Part shown: in pieces, positions 43,444 to 52,793 of the stretch
Numbering within the stretch: position 1 is the first letter of the stretch
Layout: each line of letters starts with the position of its first letter
From: Halorubrum sp. BV1
GTDB taxonomy: Archaea; Halobacteriota; Halobacteria; Halobacteriales; Haloferacaceae
Reading direction: 5' to 3'
Assembly: GCF_000746205.1 (NCBI RefSeq)
Contig: NZ_JQKV01000001.1
Coordinates: forward strand, 670,814 to 734,813
DNA length: 64,000 bases
The notes under the pieces: model-generated
What the model saw: only the letters and a program-made list of their open reading frames with translations
What the model was told of the DNA's origin: nothing
Database searches by the model: none
Position numbers and translations under genes: made by a program

Positions 43444-44277
43444 ATGACAGACCAACAGCACCAGCCCGCGGCACCGCTCCGGAGCGGGATGCCGGTTCTC
43501 GGAATCGGAACGTGGCAGAACGAGGACCCCGCACAGTGTACCGAGTCGGTGGCGACGGCACTGGAGATGGGGTACCGTCACGTCGACACCGCGCAGGCGT
43601 ACGGCAACGAGGCGGCCGTCGGCGAGGGGATCGCGGCCGCGGACGTCGACCGCGAGGACGTCTTTCTCGCCACGAAAGTCTGGATCGACCAGCTTGCGCC
43701 CGACGATGTCGCCGCCTCGACGCGCGAGAGCCTCGAGAAGCTCGCGGTCGATTCCGTCGATCTCCTGTACGTCCACTGGCCGGCGGGCGCGTACGACCCC
43801 GAGGAGACGCTACCGGCGTTCGCCGAACTGCGCGACGACGGCCTGATAGACCGGATCGGCGTCTCGAACTTCGAACCCGAACACCTCGACGCCGCGGCCG
43901 ACGTGCTCGGCGAAGCCCCGTTCGCGAATCAGGTGGAGATGCACCCGCTCCTCCAGCAGGAGGAACTTCGCGAGTACGCGGACGGCAGCGACGTCGAACT
44001 CGTCGCGTACTCGCCGCTGGCCCGCGGCGCAGTCTTGGAGAATCCGACGGTCACGGAGATAGCCGAGGACCGCGGCGTCAGCGCGGCACAGATCAGCCTC
44101 GCGTGGCTCCGCGAGAAGGGCGTGACCGCGATCCCGAAGGCGACGAGCGAGGCCCACATTCGCGACAACTTCGCGAGCCTTGACGTCGACCTCGCGGACG
44201 AGGAGGTCGACGCGATCGACGCGATCGAGGAGCGCGACCGCCGCGTCGACCCCGATTTCGGCCCCGATTGGGACTGA
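43444..44277 (+). CDS. Aldo/keto reductase
   Basis: 277 aa (beta/alpha)8 NADP-dependent oxidoreductase. Catalytic tetrad: Asp and Tyr in HVDTAQAYGNE, Lys in FLATKVW, His in YVHWPAG. Cofactor-binding end AIPKATSEAHIRDN. Substrate unknown; closest to 2,5-diketogluconate reductase-type AKR5 enzymes by motif spacing. CGCAAAGGA-type sequence precedes it, with no clear partner genes. Confidence 0.92.
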   Translation: MTDQQHQPAAPLRSGMPVLGIGTWQNEDPAQCTESVATALEMGYRHVDTAQAYGNEAAVGEGIAAADVDREDVFLATKVWIDQLAPDDVAASTRESLEKLAVDSVDLLYVHWPAGAYDPEETLPAFAELRDDGLIDRIGVSNFEPEHLDAAADVLGEAPFANQVEMHPLLQQEELREYADGSDVELVAYSPLARGAVLENPTVTEIAEDRGVSAAQISLAWLREKGVTAIPKATSEAHIRDNFASLDVDLADEEVDAIDAIEERDRRVDPDFGPDWD

Positions 44278-44343
44278 GCCGCGATCGGCGCGGGTGCGTC
44301 GTCGGACTGCCGATCACTGGACGCCGAGCGGCTGAGCGCGCGC

Positions 44344-46194
44344 CTATACGTGCTCGCCGAGGAACGCCACTATCGCGCGGTACGCCTCGATGCGGTTCTC
44401 CAGCTTCGAGAGTCCGTGTCCCTCGTCGTCGAAGACCAGCTTGCGGACGGGGACGCCCTGCTCGCGGGCGCGCTCTGCTATCTGTTCTGCCTCGTCGACG
44501 GGCACGCGGGGGTCGTTCGCGCCGTGAAGAACGAAGAGCGGCGACTGGATGCGGTCGATCCTGTTGACCGGCGAGATCGACTCCAAGAACTCGCGGTCGT
44601 CCGCGAGCGAGCCGTACTCTGCCTCCCGCAGTTCGCGCCGCCAGTCGCCGGTGTGTTCGAGAAACGTCACGAAGTTCGCGATGCCGACGACGTCGACGCC
44701 GGCGGCCCACAGCTCCGGGAACTCGGTGAGCGCCGCGAGCACCATGAACCCGCCGTAGGAGCCGCCCATCGCGACGACGCGGTCGGGGTCGATCTCGGGG
44801 TGGTCGTGCAGCCACTCGACACCGGCGCGGAGGTCTTTCACCGAATCCATCCGCTTTCTGACGTCGTCTAAGGCCGCGTACGCCTTCCCATAGCCGGACG
44901 ATCCGCGGACGTTCGGCTCGAAGACGGCGTACCCGCTGTTCAGCAGGTACTGCGTGACCGACGAAAACGAGGGACGGCGCTGGGACTCCGGCCCGCCGTG
45001 GATGTCGACGACGACGGGATACCCCGAGTCGGGCGGCTCCGTCTCCGGCACCGAGAGGTACGCCGGGATCTCTCGTTTATCGAAGGTGGGATAGCGGACC
45101 AGTTCGCGTTCGATGAACGTCTCGGGTGGGATGCCCGCCGTCGCGGCCGCGGTCCACCGCTCCGTCTCTCCGGTCGTCGCCTCGATCACATGGACGTTCG
45201 CGTTGTGCGTGCTCCCAGTCGCGGTGACCGCGAACCGATCGCCGTCGGGACCGAAACTCACGCCGCCGGCGACGCCGTCCGGGAGGTCCGGGGCGGGCAG
45301 TTCGTCGATCCGGTCGGGGGCGACCAGTTCGCCGACCGACAGTTCCGTGTAGCCGTCGACGTTGCGCGAGTAGACCAGCCGTCGGGACTCCTCATGAAGC
45401 GCGACGCCGTCGACGTTCCACTCGTCGCCGGAGACGACGACGGTGAACTCGCCGGTCGCGAGGTCCAGCCGCTCCAAGCGGAGCGTATCGCTGTCGTGGT
45501 CGGTGACCAGATATATCGCGTCGCCGTCCGGCCCCCACTGCGGGCTGCCGTAGCGGATGTCGCCGTCGTGTGGCGTGTGGTGTGTCAGCTCACCGCTCTC
45601 GACGTCGAGGGTGTACAGGTCGTGGTCGAAGGAGGCGTGCGCCTCGTGGACGACGAGGCGGTCGTCGCTCGGCGACCACCCGGCGACAGAGAGCCACCCG
45701 TCGCCCTCGTACACCAGTTCTGGATCGGGCGGGTCGCTCGGGGCGTCGGAGCGGTCGCCCGCGGCGTCGCCGCTCGCCTCGGCCGCCCGCTCTTGGACGT
45801 ACACGTCGAAGACGGCCTCGTCTCTGCGGTTCGAGGCGAACGCGAACCGATCTCCCTCGCCGTCCCAGCCGCCCCAGCGGTGTTTCGCCGCCGGACGGCG
45901 GGTGAGATCGACTATCTCGCCGGACTCGTAGTTGAGGCGATACAGCTGCGTGCGCTCGTTCCCGCCCTCGTCCATGCCGAAGACGGCTTCGGGACGCTCC
46001 GGCGAGGAGTCGACGAACGAGACCGTCTCCTCGAAGAAGGTGCGCTGTGTAGGCCACGAGAGCGGTGCGTCGAGCGACCACACCTGACCGGTGCCGGTCG
46101 TGTTCAAGATGACGGAGAGCCGACCGTCGGGACCGATGTCGGCTCCGCCGGCGCTGCGGACGTTGAGGTATCGCTCGATGTCGTATCGGTGCAT
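44344..46194 (-). CDS. S9-family prolyl oligopeptidase-like serine peptidase
   Basis: 616 aa. N-terminal seven-bladed beta-propeller region (repeated WSPSDDRLVVHE, WGPDGDAIYLVTD-type blades), then an alpha/beta hydrolase domain. Catalytic Ser in GGSYGGFM, Asp in GANDPRVPVDEAEQ, His in DDEGHGLSKLEN. Acyl-aminoacyl-peptidase or oligopeptidase activity is expected, in the cytoplasm, as no signal peptide is seen. The ATG at 46194 gives MHRYDIERYLNVRSAG, typical of haloarchaeal members. Confidence 0.92.
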   Translation of the reverse strand: MHRYDIERYLNVRSAGGADIGPDGRLSVILNTTGTGQVWSLDAPLSWPTQRTFFEETVSFVDSSPERPEAVFGMDEGGNERTQLYRLNYESGEIVDLTRRPAAKHRWGGWDGEGDRFAFASNRRDEAVFDVYVQERAAEASGDAAGDRSDAPSDPPDPELVYEGDGWLSVAGWSPSDDRLVVHEAHASFDHDLYTLDVESGELTHHTPHDGDIRYGSPQWGPDGDAIYLVTDHDSDTLRLERLDLATGEFTVVVSGDEWNVDGVALHEESRRLVYSRNVDGYTELSVGELVAPDRIDELPAPDLPDGVAGGVSFGPDGDRFAVTATGSTHNANVHVIEATTGETERWTAAATAGIPPETFIERELVRYPTFDKREIPAYLSVPETEPPDSGYPVVVDIHGGPESQRRPSFSSVTQYLLNSGYAVFEPNVRGSSGYGKAYAALDDVRKRMDSVKDLRAGVEWLHDHPEIDPDRVVAMGGSYGGFMVLAALTEFPELWAAGVDVVGIANFVTFLEHTGDWRRELREAEYGSLADDREFLESISPVNRIDRIQSPLFVLHGANDPRVPVDEAEQIAERAREQGVPVRKLVFDDEGHGLSKLENRIEAYRAIVAFLGEHV

Positions 46195-46337
46195 GAGAGT
46201 CGGTTCCGCACGCGGTGTGAAACCGTTTCGGGTGGTAGCGTTGCGCGGCGAGCGTCCCGGCCGCGCTTGCACCGCCGTCTGAGCGGGACGACCCGATGCC
46301 CGTGTCTTTTTACCTGCCGCCGTCGTCCACCCGGCGT

Positions 46338-47384
46338 ATGCGCGTCGCGTTCGTCTCGCTTTTCGCCCCCGGGCACGGCGACACGCCGGCCCGGAGCCGA
46401 ACGCGTCGGGTAGCTCGCGGACTCGCCGACCGCGGCCACGAGGTGACGTGGCTCTGTGCCCGCTGGTGGGGCGGGGATCACGACGTCTTCGAGGAGGAGG
46501 GAATCACGTACCGGTCGGTCACCGCCGATCCCGCTCCGTCGGCGTTCGCGGCCCGGCTCCCGCTCGCGCTCCGCCGCGTCGCACCCGACGTGGTCCACGC
46601 GGTCAACAGCCCGCCGACGCCCGGGGTCGGCGCGACGGTCGCGGGAACGCTCTCTCGGACTCCCGTCCTCGTCGACTGGTGGCACGACCACCCGGCAGAC
46701 GCCGCGCGGCGGTACCGCCTGCTCGCGCGGAGCGCCGACCTCGTGACGACCCCCTCGCGAACGGTCAAGACGCGCGTGCGAGAACACGGTGCCGACGGCG
46801 ACGACGTGCGAGTCGTTCCGGAGAGCATTGACTTCGACCTCGTGACTGACGCCGCGGTCGACGATCGATTCGACGCGGTGTACTCGCGGCGGCTCGACCG
46901 ACACGCCAACGTCGAGACGTTCCTGCTCGGGCTCGCCGAGCTTCGCGGCCGCGACTGGACCGCCGCGGTCGTTGGTGACGGCCCAGAGCGCGGCCGGATC
47001 GAGTCGATGGCGAGCGACCTTCGGATCGACGACCGAGTGTCGTTCCTCGGCGACCTGCCGCTCCGCGAGCGCGTCTCGCTTTTCAAGGGGACACACGTCG
47101 CCGTCGCGACGGCGACGTGGGAGACGTTCGCCACGGAGCTTCTGTGGGCGCTCGCGTGCGGCTGCGTCGCGCTCGTCGAGTATCAGGCGGACTCCAGCGC
47201 ACACGAACTCGTCGAGGGACGTCAGCGTGGACGACTGGTGACGACGCCGGCGGAACTCGCCGACGAGTTCGTCGCCGTCGCCGACCTCGATCGAAAAACG
47301 GTCGAACGCGACTTCGCCGAGTACGACCACGACGCCGTCTTGGACCGATACGTCGAGGCGTACCGGTCGCTCGCGAGCGCGTGA
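46338..47384 (+). CDS. Glycosyltransferase family 4
   Basis: 348 aa GT-B fold transferase. N-terminal acceptor domain with FAPGHGDTPARSRTRRVARGLADRGHEV. C-terminal nucleotide-sugar domain with VVGDGPERGRIES, VSFLGDLPLRERVSLFKGTHV and the ATAT-WETFATELLWALACGC loop in place of the usual E-x7-E motif. Probably acts in surface glycan or lipid glycosylation; donor unknown. Convergent with the second halocyanin gene. TTTTTAC box about 28 nt upstream. Confidence 0.85.
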   Translation: MRVAFVSLFAPGHGDTPARSRTRRVARGLADRGHEVTWLCARWWGGDHDVFEEEGITYRSVTADPAPSAFAARLPLALRRVAPDVVHAVNSPPTPGVGATVAGTLSRTPVLVDWWHDHPADAARRYRLLARSADLVTTPSRTVKTRVREHGADGDDVRVVPESIDFDLVTDAAVDDRFDAVYSRRLDRHANVETFLLGLAELRGRDWTAAVVGDGPERGRIESMASDLRIDDRVSFLGDLPLRERVSLFKGTHVAVATATWETFATELLWALACGCVALVEYQADSSAHELVEGRQRGRLVTTPAELADEFVAVADLDRKTVERDFAEYDHDAVLDRYVEAYRSLASA

Positions 47385-47477
47385 CGCCGCGGACGCGTGG
47401 CGTCGGTGTAGCTTCAACAGAAACAGCGCGCGACGAGCCGACGCGGCGAATCGGGTGCGGCCCGCAGTTCGGGATGG

Positions 47478-48110
47478 TTACGCGTCTTCGGCGGTGATCG
47501 TCCCGCCGTACTTCATGAAGACGAACGCGAGTCCGAGCGTGCTCACCATCGCGATGAACGTCGCGATGCCGAGCGCGCGAGCGCCCTGCGGAACGAACAC
47601 GGCGTTACTGCCGCCGCCCCCGCCGGTCTCGACGGTGGCTATGTCCTCGCCGACGGCGAGGCCGGCGTGCATGCCGACGGCCGTGTGCGGAACGCAGTGG
47701 TAGTGGGTGATCCCGGCGTCCTCTTCGGTCACCTCGTACTCGTAGGTGTGCCCCTCTTCGCCGACCGGGTCGCCGCTGTCGAGGCTCGCCGACCCCTCGA
47801 CGGTCTGGACGTTGTGTGCGCCCCCGTTGCCCGTCCACTCCCACGTGATCGTCGTACCCGTGTCGACCCACACGAGCGTCGGGTCGAACGCGAGCCCTTG
47901 GTCGCCGGCACCGACCGAGATGGTCAGCGAGTCCTGTCCGCGGGCGTCCTGATAGGAGCCGACGTTCCCGCTCGATGCCCCGCTCGGCCAGTCGGGTTCG
48001 ACTTCCTGTGCCGCCGCGGTTCCCGAGGTCGCCGTCGCCGCGCCAGCGGTCGCGGCCGCGCCGCCGGCGGTCCGGATGAACGTGCGCCGCGAGACGTCGT
48101 CCGTGCTCAT
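47478..48110 (-). CDS. Membrane-anchored halocyanin-domain copper protein
   Basis: 210 aa. Twin-arginine signal SRRTFIRTAGGAA (no lipobox Cys), then a halocyanin cupredoxin domain: His in NGGAHNVQT, and Cys, His, Met in YHCVPHTAVGM. A C-terminal TM helix (ALGIATFIAMVSTLGLAFVF) anchors it with the copper domain outside. A Gly-rich linker separates the two. This C-terminal anchoring is typical of oxidase-linked halocyanins; no oxidase gene adjoins it here. Confidence 0.9.
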   Translation of the reverse strand: MSTDDVSRRTFIRTAGGAAATAGAATATSGTAAAQEVEPDWPSGASSGNVGSYQDARGQDSLTISVGAGDQGLAFDPTLVWVDTGTTITWEWTGNGGAHNVQTVEGSASLDSGDPVGEEGHTYEYEVTEEDAGITHYHCVPHTAVGMHAGLAVGEDIATVETGGGGGSNAVFVPQGARALGIATFIAMVSTLGLAFVFMKYGGTITAEDA

Positions 48111-48231
48111 ACCCCCCGATTCGTGACGGGTTGTAGTGAATATGTTGATCCGACCGCGAGAGCGATCCACACTGTTGGGCCGTTCGACTGAGACACCGCG
48201 GGCCGCTCGGTGGGCGTCCGCTCGCGGCGAG

Positions 48232-49149
48232 TCACTCCTCGCGGTACGGCTCACACACCAGCTCGACGCCTTCCTCGAAGCCGATCTCCGGCTCCCAGCC
48301 GGTGGCCTCGTGGAACGTCGAGTAGTCGGCCATCGTGTCGTGGACGTAGCCGTCGAAGGGACATTCGATGTATTCCGGGTCGATGTCGGTGCCGAGCGCG
48401 TCGTTGATCAGTTCGACCATCTCGTTGAACGTGTACGCCTCCTCGGTGCCGACGTTGTAGACGCCGGTCAGCTCGTGGTCCGCGGCGAGCTCGCAGGCGC
48501 GGGCCACGTCCGAGACGTGGGTGAAATCCCGCGTTTGGCTGCCGTCGCCGAACAGCTCGGGAGCCTCTCCGGAGGCTATCACATCCGCGAACTGCGCCAC
48601 CGTGTTCGCGTACTCACCCTTGTGGGCCTCGTTGCCGCCGAAGCCCTGATACACGGAGAAAAATCGGAGCCCGGCCATGTTCATGTCGTGGTGGTTCGCG
48701 TAGTACTCGGCGTAGCGTTCCCGGGAGAGCTTGGAGGCCTCGTAGGCCGTGTGCGCCTCCACGTCCATCTCGACCGGCGAGGGGTCGGTGCGACTCCCGT
48801 AGATGGAGGAGGTGGACGCGTAGACGACCGTGTCACAGCCCGCCTCGCGGGCGCGCTCGACCGTGTTGATGAACCCCTCGACGTTGACGCGACAGCCGCG
48901 CTGGGGGTCCGACTCGTGCATGTTCCGCGAGGAGAGCGCGGCGAGGTGGAAGACGACATCGACGTCGACAGGGTAGTCGTCGTCGAGCACCGAAGCCTCG
49001 ACGAACTCCACCTCCGGGTCGAGATTCTCCGGCGTTCCGAGGTAGGTGTCGTCGACCGCGATCACGTCGTTGTCCGCGGCGAGTCGGTTCGCGAGGGTCG
49101 AGCCGATGAAGCCCGCGCCGCCCGTCACGAGGACGCGCTTGTTCTGCAT
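48232..49149 (-). CDS. NAD-dependent sugar-nucleotide epimerase/dehydratase
   Basis: 305 aa extended short-chain dehydrogenase. NAD-binding GGAGFIGS near the N-terminus, FHLAALSS, a YASTSSIYG strand with the catalytic Ser, and the YEASK catalytic Tyr/Lys pair. C-terminal substrate domain with FFSVYQGFGG. UDP-glucose/GalNAc 4-epimerase-like; the exact sugar is unknown. Likely serves glycoprotein or exopolysaccharide synthesis together with glycosyltransferases. It ends 121 nt before the halocyanin gene. Confidence 0.9.
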   Translation of the reverse strand: MQNKRVLVTGGAGFIGSTLANRLAADNDVIAVDDTYLGTPENLDPEVEFVEASVLDDDYPVDVDVVFHLAALSSRNMHESDPQRGCRVNVEGFINTVERAREAGCDTVVYASTSSIYGSRTDPSPVEMDVEAHTAYEASKLSRERYAEYYANHHDMNMAGLRFFSVYQGFGGNEAHKGEYANTVAQFADVIASGEAPELFGDGSQTRDFTHVSDVARACELAADHELTGVYNVGTEEAYTFNEMVELINDALGTDIDPEYIECPFDGYVHDTMADYSTFHEATGWEPEIGFEEGVELVCEPYREE

Positions 49150-49212
49150 GGTCCAGTGTCGTCGCGGCGGGAGGATTATCGTGTCGGTTTCGACGGCGAC
49201 CGCTCCCCCTCG

Positions 49213-50475
49213 CTACGGCGAGGGCGGGGCGTCCACGTCGACGCGGTCGTGGATGGCCCCGTCGCGCTGGCGAAGGTGTCCCGGCGTCCGGTCGTTCGAC
49301 ACGGCGAGAGCCTCGCCGACGATGCTGTGTGCGATCTGGTACGGGGAGCCGCCGCCGAGATCGAGTCCGACGGGCGTGTACAGCGACGTGAGCTCCGCCT
49401 CCGTGAACGTCGTTCCCTCGTCGTCGAACGCCTCCAGCATCTCGTCGAATCGTTCGCGCGGCCCCATCAGCCCGACGTACGGCGCGTCCGAGCGGAGCAG
49501 GGTCTCGACGGCGAGCCGATCGTCAACGAAGTTGTGTGTCATCACGACGGCGTGCGTCCGGCCGTCGATGTCGAGCGCGTCGTCGAGCGTCCCCGGTGAC
49601 GTTGTCACGGTCCGGTGTGCCTCGGGGAACCGCGATTCGAGGTCGACCGCGCCGCGGAAGCCGACGACGGTGACCCGGAAGTCGGTTCGCTCGGCCAGCT
49701 CCACGACCGGCCCGACGTCGTGACCCGTCCCGAAGACGACCAGGTCGGCGGGCGCAGCTATCCCGTCGACGAACACCGTGAGCGTCTGACCGTCCCGTCC
49801 CTCGACGGTCACGACGTCGGCGGAGCCGCGCTCGGCGAGGTCAGCGGCCGGTCCCGAGAGCGCCTCGGCCGGCCACGCGTCCGCGGACGAGCCGTCGGAA
49901 AGTCGCAGCTGTCCCTCGTCGGGATGGTAGTACGCGCGGTCGCCGAGTTGTCCCGGGGCGTCTGGGTTCTTGCCGTCGTCGTTGCCGTCGCCTCCGACGC
50001 CTCCGTTTCCGTCGTCTCCCACGCGTCCGTCGCGCTCGTCCCCGAGCCGTTCGTCTCCGTCGGCGGAGAGGACGGTGAGCACCGCCACGTCGCGACCGGC
50101 GTCGAACGCCTCGACCGCCGGACGATACGTCTCGTCGAGTGGTTCGAGCAGGATGTCGATGACGCCGTTACAGCCCACGCCGAGCCCCCAGACGTCGTCG
50201 GCGTCGTCGCCCATCAGGTCGTAGGTCACCCGGTCCGGTCGGCCGCTCTCCCTGACCGATTCCGCGGCGGCGAGCAAGTCGTCCTCGATGCACCCGGCCG
50301 TGATCGATCCGACGCCTCCTTCGTCGTCGAGGAGCATCTTCGCCCCCGGACGGCGGTAGGCGCTCCCCTCGACGTCGACGATCGTCGCGAGGACGCCCGT
50401 GCCGTCGGAATCGAGGTGGTCGTGAACGCGCTGTACGACTTCGGTCTCCGGAACGCTCCAGTTGCTCTCTGTCAT
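49213..50475 (-). CDS. XdhC/CoxI family molybdenum hydroxylase maturation protein
   Basis: 420 aa, last gene of the cox unit. N-terminal XdhC domain (ATIVDVEGSAYRRPGAKMLL; GSITAGCIEDDLL; GLGVGCNGVIDILLEPL) and C-terminal Rossmann domain (LVVFGTGHDVGPVVELAE; VVMTHNFVDDRLAVETLL; YVGLMGPRERF; PVGLDLGGGSPYQIAHSI). The two are joined by an acidic Gly/Asp/Asn linker. XdhC proteins bind and sulfurate the molybdenum cofactor before insertion; CoxI is the CO-dehydrogenase counterpart. It starts 1 nt from the DUF364 stop. Confidence 0.88.
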   Translation of the reverse strand: MTESNWSVPETEVVQRVHDHLDSDGTGVLATIVDVEGSAYRRPGAKMLLDDEGGVGSITAGCIEDDLLAAAESVRESGRPDRVTYDLMGDDADDVWGLGVGCNGVIDILLEPLDETYRPAVEAFDAGRDVAVLTVLSADGDERLGDERDGRVGDDGNGGVGGDGNDDGKNPDAPGQLGDRAYYHPDEGQLRLSDGSSADAWPAEALSGPAADLAERGSADVVTVEGRDGQTLTVFVDGIAAPADLVVFGTGHDVGPVVELAERTDFRVTVVGFRGAVDLESRFPEAHRTVTTSPGTLDDALDIDGRTHAVVMTHNFVDDRLAVETLLRSDAPYVGLMGPRERFDEMLEAFDDEGTTFTEAELTSLYTPVGLDLGGGSPYQIAHSIVGEALAVSNDRTPGHLRQRDGAIHDRVDVDAPPSP

Positions 50476-50476
50476 G

Positions 50477-51358
50477 TCAAGTACCCGATTGCAGATCCAT
50501 GGTTTCGGGCGCGTCACGCGCCGCGTACACCTTTCGAACGCCGCTATCGTGGAGGTCGGTCCCGCAGCCGCCGTCCGCGACCGCCGACCGCACCCGCTCG
50601 GGGTCGGCTATCGCCGCGCCGGCGACGACGTCGACGCCGCGGTCGAAGAGCGGGGCAGGCAGGGCGGAGGCCGTCGCGCCGACCACGACGACCGTCGCGG
50701 ACGCGGGGGCGGCGGCGAGGTATCGCTCTATCCCCCCGTACACCAGCGTCGAGCCGGTGACGAACACCACGTCGGCTCCCTTCATCGCGGCCGCGGTTTC
50801 CGTCGGCGTGAACGCCTGCACCGCGACCCCCGGCGGCGTCGAGACGGTCTCGACCGCGACGGGCTCGCGCTCTATCACGCGGACCTCGACGTCGTCGAAT
50901 TTCCGGAACGCCGGCCGAAACAGCCCGACCGTGGTGATCCGCGACACGGACGCGGCGAGCAGCGCCATCGGATCGCCAGTTCGCCAGTCGAGAAACGGGA
51001 CCGAAAGCGCGTTCAGCGCCGCGACGGCGAACGCGCGCTCGCCGAGCGGGACATCCCGAGCGTCGCGATCCGCGAACGGTACCACCAGTCCGTCGAGGTC
51101 GTCCGGCGGCGACGGCGACGTCCCCGACGGGCGGTGTGCGAGGCCCGCAGACGCCCGATGCTGGCCCTCGGCGTCGTCGGCGCCGCCGCCGACGAGTTCC
51201 ACGAGCACCGCCGCGGTACCCACCGTGGCGCGGTCCAGTCGAACGCCGTCGAACGCGCCGCGGGCGCGAAGCGCGTCGAGGGTCGCTCGCAAAACTGGTC
51301 CCGGCCAGTCGGATCCGGAACCGCCGTCAGGCCCGCGATCCGGGTCGGCGTCGGTCAT
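50477..51358 (-). CDS. DUF364-family protein in the CO dehydrogenase cluster
   Basis: 293 aa. N-terminal DUF4213-like region, then a Rossmann-like DUF364 domain (AFTPTETAAAMKGADVVFVTGSTLVYGGIERYL; ATVVVVGATASALPAPLFDRGVDVVAG). DUF364 has been described as a putative heavy-metal chelation domain. The gene overlaps coxE by 4 nt (ATGA) and precedes xdhC by 1 nt, so it belongs to the cox operon. A metal-handling role in assembly of the Mo-Cu site is inference from position only. Confidence 0.72.
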   Translation of the reverse strand: MTDADPDRGPDGGSGSDWPGPVLRATLDALRARGAFDGVRLDRATVGTAAVLVELVGGGADDAEGQHRASAGLAHRPSGTSPSPPDDLDGLVVPFADRDARDVPLGERAFAVAALNALSVPFLDWRTGDPMALLAASVSRITTVGLFRPAFRKFDDVEVRVIEREPVAVETVSTPPGVAVQAFTPTETAAAMKGADVVFVTGSTLVYGGIERYLAAAPASATVVVVGATASALPAPLFDRGVDVVAGAAIADPERVRSAVADGGCGTDLHDSGVRKVYAARDAPETMDLQSGT

Positions 51359-52791
51359 ACGACCCCCTCCCCGCCGTCGATCCGGCGCGAGTCGTGTTCG
51401 TAGCCGACCGCGCCCGCGAGGCCGCGGCGCTCGATCTGCCGGGCGGCTTCGGCGAGGTCCGCGGCCGACGCGAACCCGAACAGGGCGTCGACGTACGGCG
51501 CGGCGTCGCTCATCCCGCGCGATTCGGGCGCGAACGACGCCGAGACCGCGAGCGGATTGAGCCAGACGACACCCTCGGCACGGTCGGCGATCCACGTCAT
51601 GCCGTCGACGAGCAGCTCCGGGTCACCAACGTCGAGTCCGTCGCTTACGACCACGACGACGGTTCGTCGGTCGACCGCGTGCGGGGCCGTCCGGCGCAGC
51701 CGGTCGACCGCGTGACCGATCCGGGTCCCGCCGCCCCACTCGACCTCGGCGGCGCGAAGGGCGTCCGCCGGCGACCGCGTCGAGTCGGCGAACGCGTCGG
51801 TCGCCTCCACGAGGTCCGTGTCGAAGAGGAACACCCGTGCGCCCTGCGCGCTCGCCGTGACCTGCACGCCGAGTTCCAACAGCGCGCCCCGGTCGACCGT
51901 GTCGAGCACCGAACCGCTGACGTCGACGAGCAGACAGCAGCGGAACTCCGACGGCACGGGGGCGTCGCGCGGGAGGTCTATCGGCGCGCCGCCCGTCTGG
52001 AGGCTCGCCCGGAGCGCACCTCGGGCGTCGACGGCCGGCCCCGACGGCGAGCGTCGCCGCCGGCGGCCCGGCAGCGACGACAGCGCGTCCACGAACCGGC
52101 GGACGCTCGCCGCCTCGGCCGAGGACGCTGTCGGAACGTCGGCCGCGACGAGTTCGCTCTCGCCGACCGCGCTGTACCGGCGGCCGTCCGTCTCCTCGCC
52201 ACGGTCGCCGGCGGGGCGGTCGCCGGCGACGTGGCGACGGTCGGTCGGAATGTGGACCGTCGGGTCGCCGTCGGCGTCGGCGTCCGTCTCCGGCGGCTCG
52301 GCGTCGGCGAGCACTCCCGGATCGTCGGCCGCCGAGCCGCTCCCGTCGGGGACGTCAGGCGGCTCGTCGCGGGCGTCGTCACCCTGTTCCGAATCGTCCC
52401 CCGGTGACGGCCCGCCGTGAGCGGTGGCGATCCGGTCGAGCCCGCTCCGGAGCCGGTGCCAGAACGTCGGGAACGCGTCCGCGAACGCGTCGGCATCGGC
52501 GGCCTCGGTGAGGAGACTCGCGCGCAGCGCGGCCGCCACGCGCCGCTCGTCTCCGAGCCCGACCGCAGCCAGCGCGCGCGCCGCGTCGAGCGTCCCGGTC
52601 GCCGGGACGCTGACCCCGTCGTTCCGGAGGACGGCGACGAGCCGGACCACCTCCGTCAGGAGGTGCGTCTTGGCCGCCGGGAAGTCGGGCGTCTCCGTCC
52701 CGGAACCCCCGTAGACACCGACGTCGGCGTCGGCGACCCCGGCCTCGGCGTCGACGGGCTCGAACTCCGTCTCGTCGTCGTGGTCGGCCAT
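51355..52791 (-). CDS. coxE: VWA-domain protein CoxE
   Basis: 478 aa. The C-terminal von Willebrand A domain has the MIDAS motif DVSGS (in FRCCLLVDVSGSVLDTVDRG) and FLFDTDLVEATDAF. The N-terminal half is a CoxE-type helical region with a His/Asp-rich acidic linker. CoxE partners the MoxR ATPase CoxD in building the CO dehydrogenase bimetallic site. Start at 52791, 2 nt after coxD; ATGA overlap with the DUF364 gene. Confidence 0.88.
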   Translation of the reverse strand: MADHDDETEFEPVDAEAGVADADVGVYGGSGTETPDFPAAKTHLLTEVVRLVAVLRNDGVSVPATGTLDAARALAAVGLGDERRVAAALRASLLTEAADADAFADAFPTFWHRLRSGLDRIATAHGGPSPGDDSEQGDDARDEPPDVPDGSGSAADDPGVLADAEPPETDADADGDPTVHIPTDRRHVAGDRPAGDRGEETDGRRYSAVGESELVAADVPTASSAEAASVRRFVDALSSLPGRRRRRSPSGPAVDARGALRASLQTGGAPIDLPRDAPVPSEFRCCLLVDVSGSVLDTVDRGALLELGVQVTASAQGARVFLFDTDLVEATDAFADSTRSPADALRAAEVEWGGGTRIGHAVDRLRRTAPHAVDRRTVVVVVSDGLDVGDPELLVDGMTWIADRAEGVVWLNPLAVSASFAPESRGMSDAAPYVDALFGFASAADLAEAARQIERRGLAGAVGYEHDSRRIDGGEGVV

Positions 52792-52793
52792 GC

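Noticed and set aside
40946..43561. 871-codon antisense frame opposite the copper ATPase
   Set aside because: It mirrors codon periodicity of the real gene and has an Arg/His-rich composition unlike haloarchaeal proteins.
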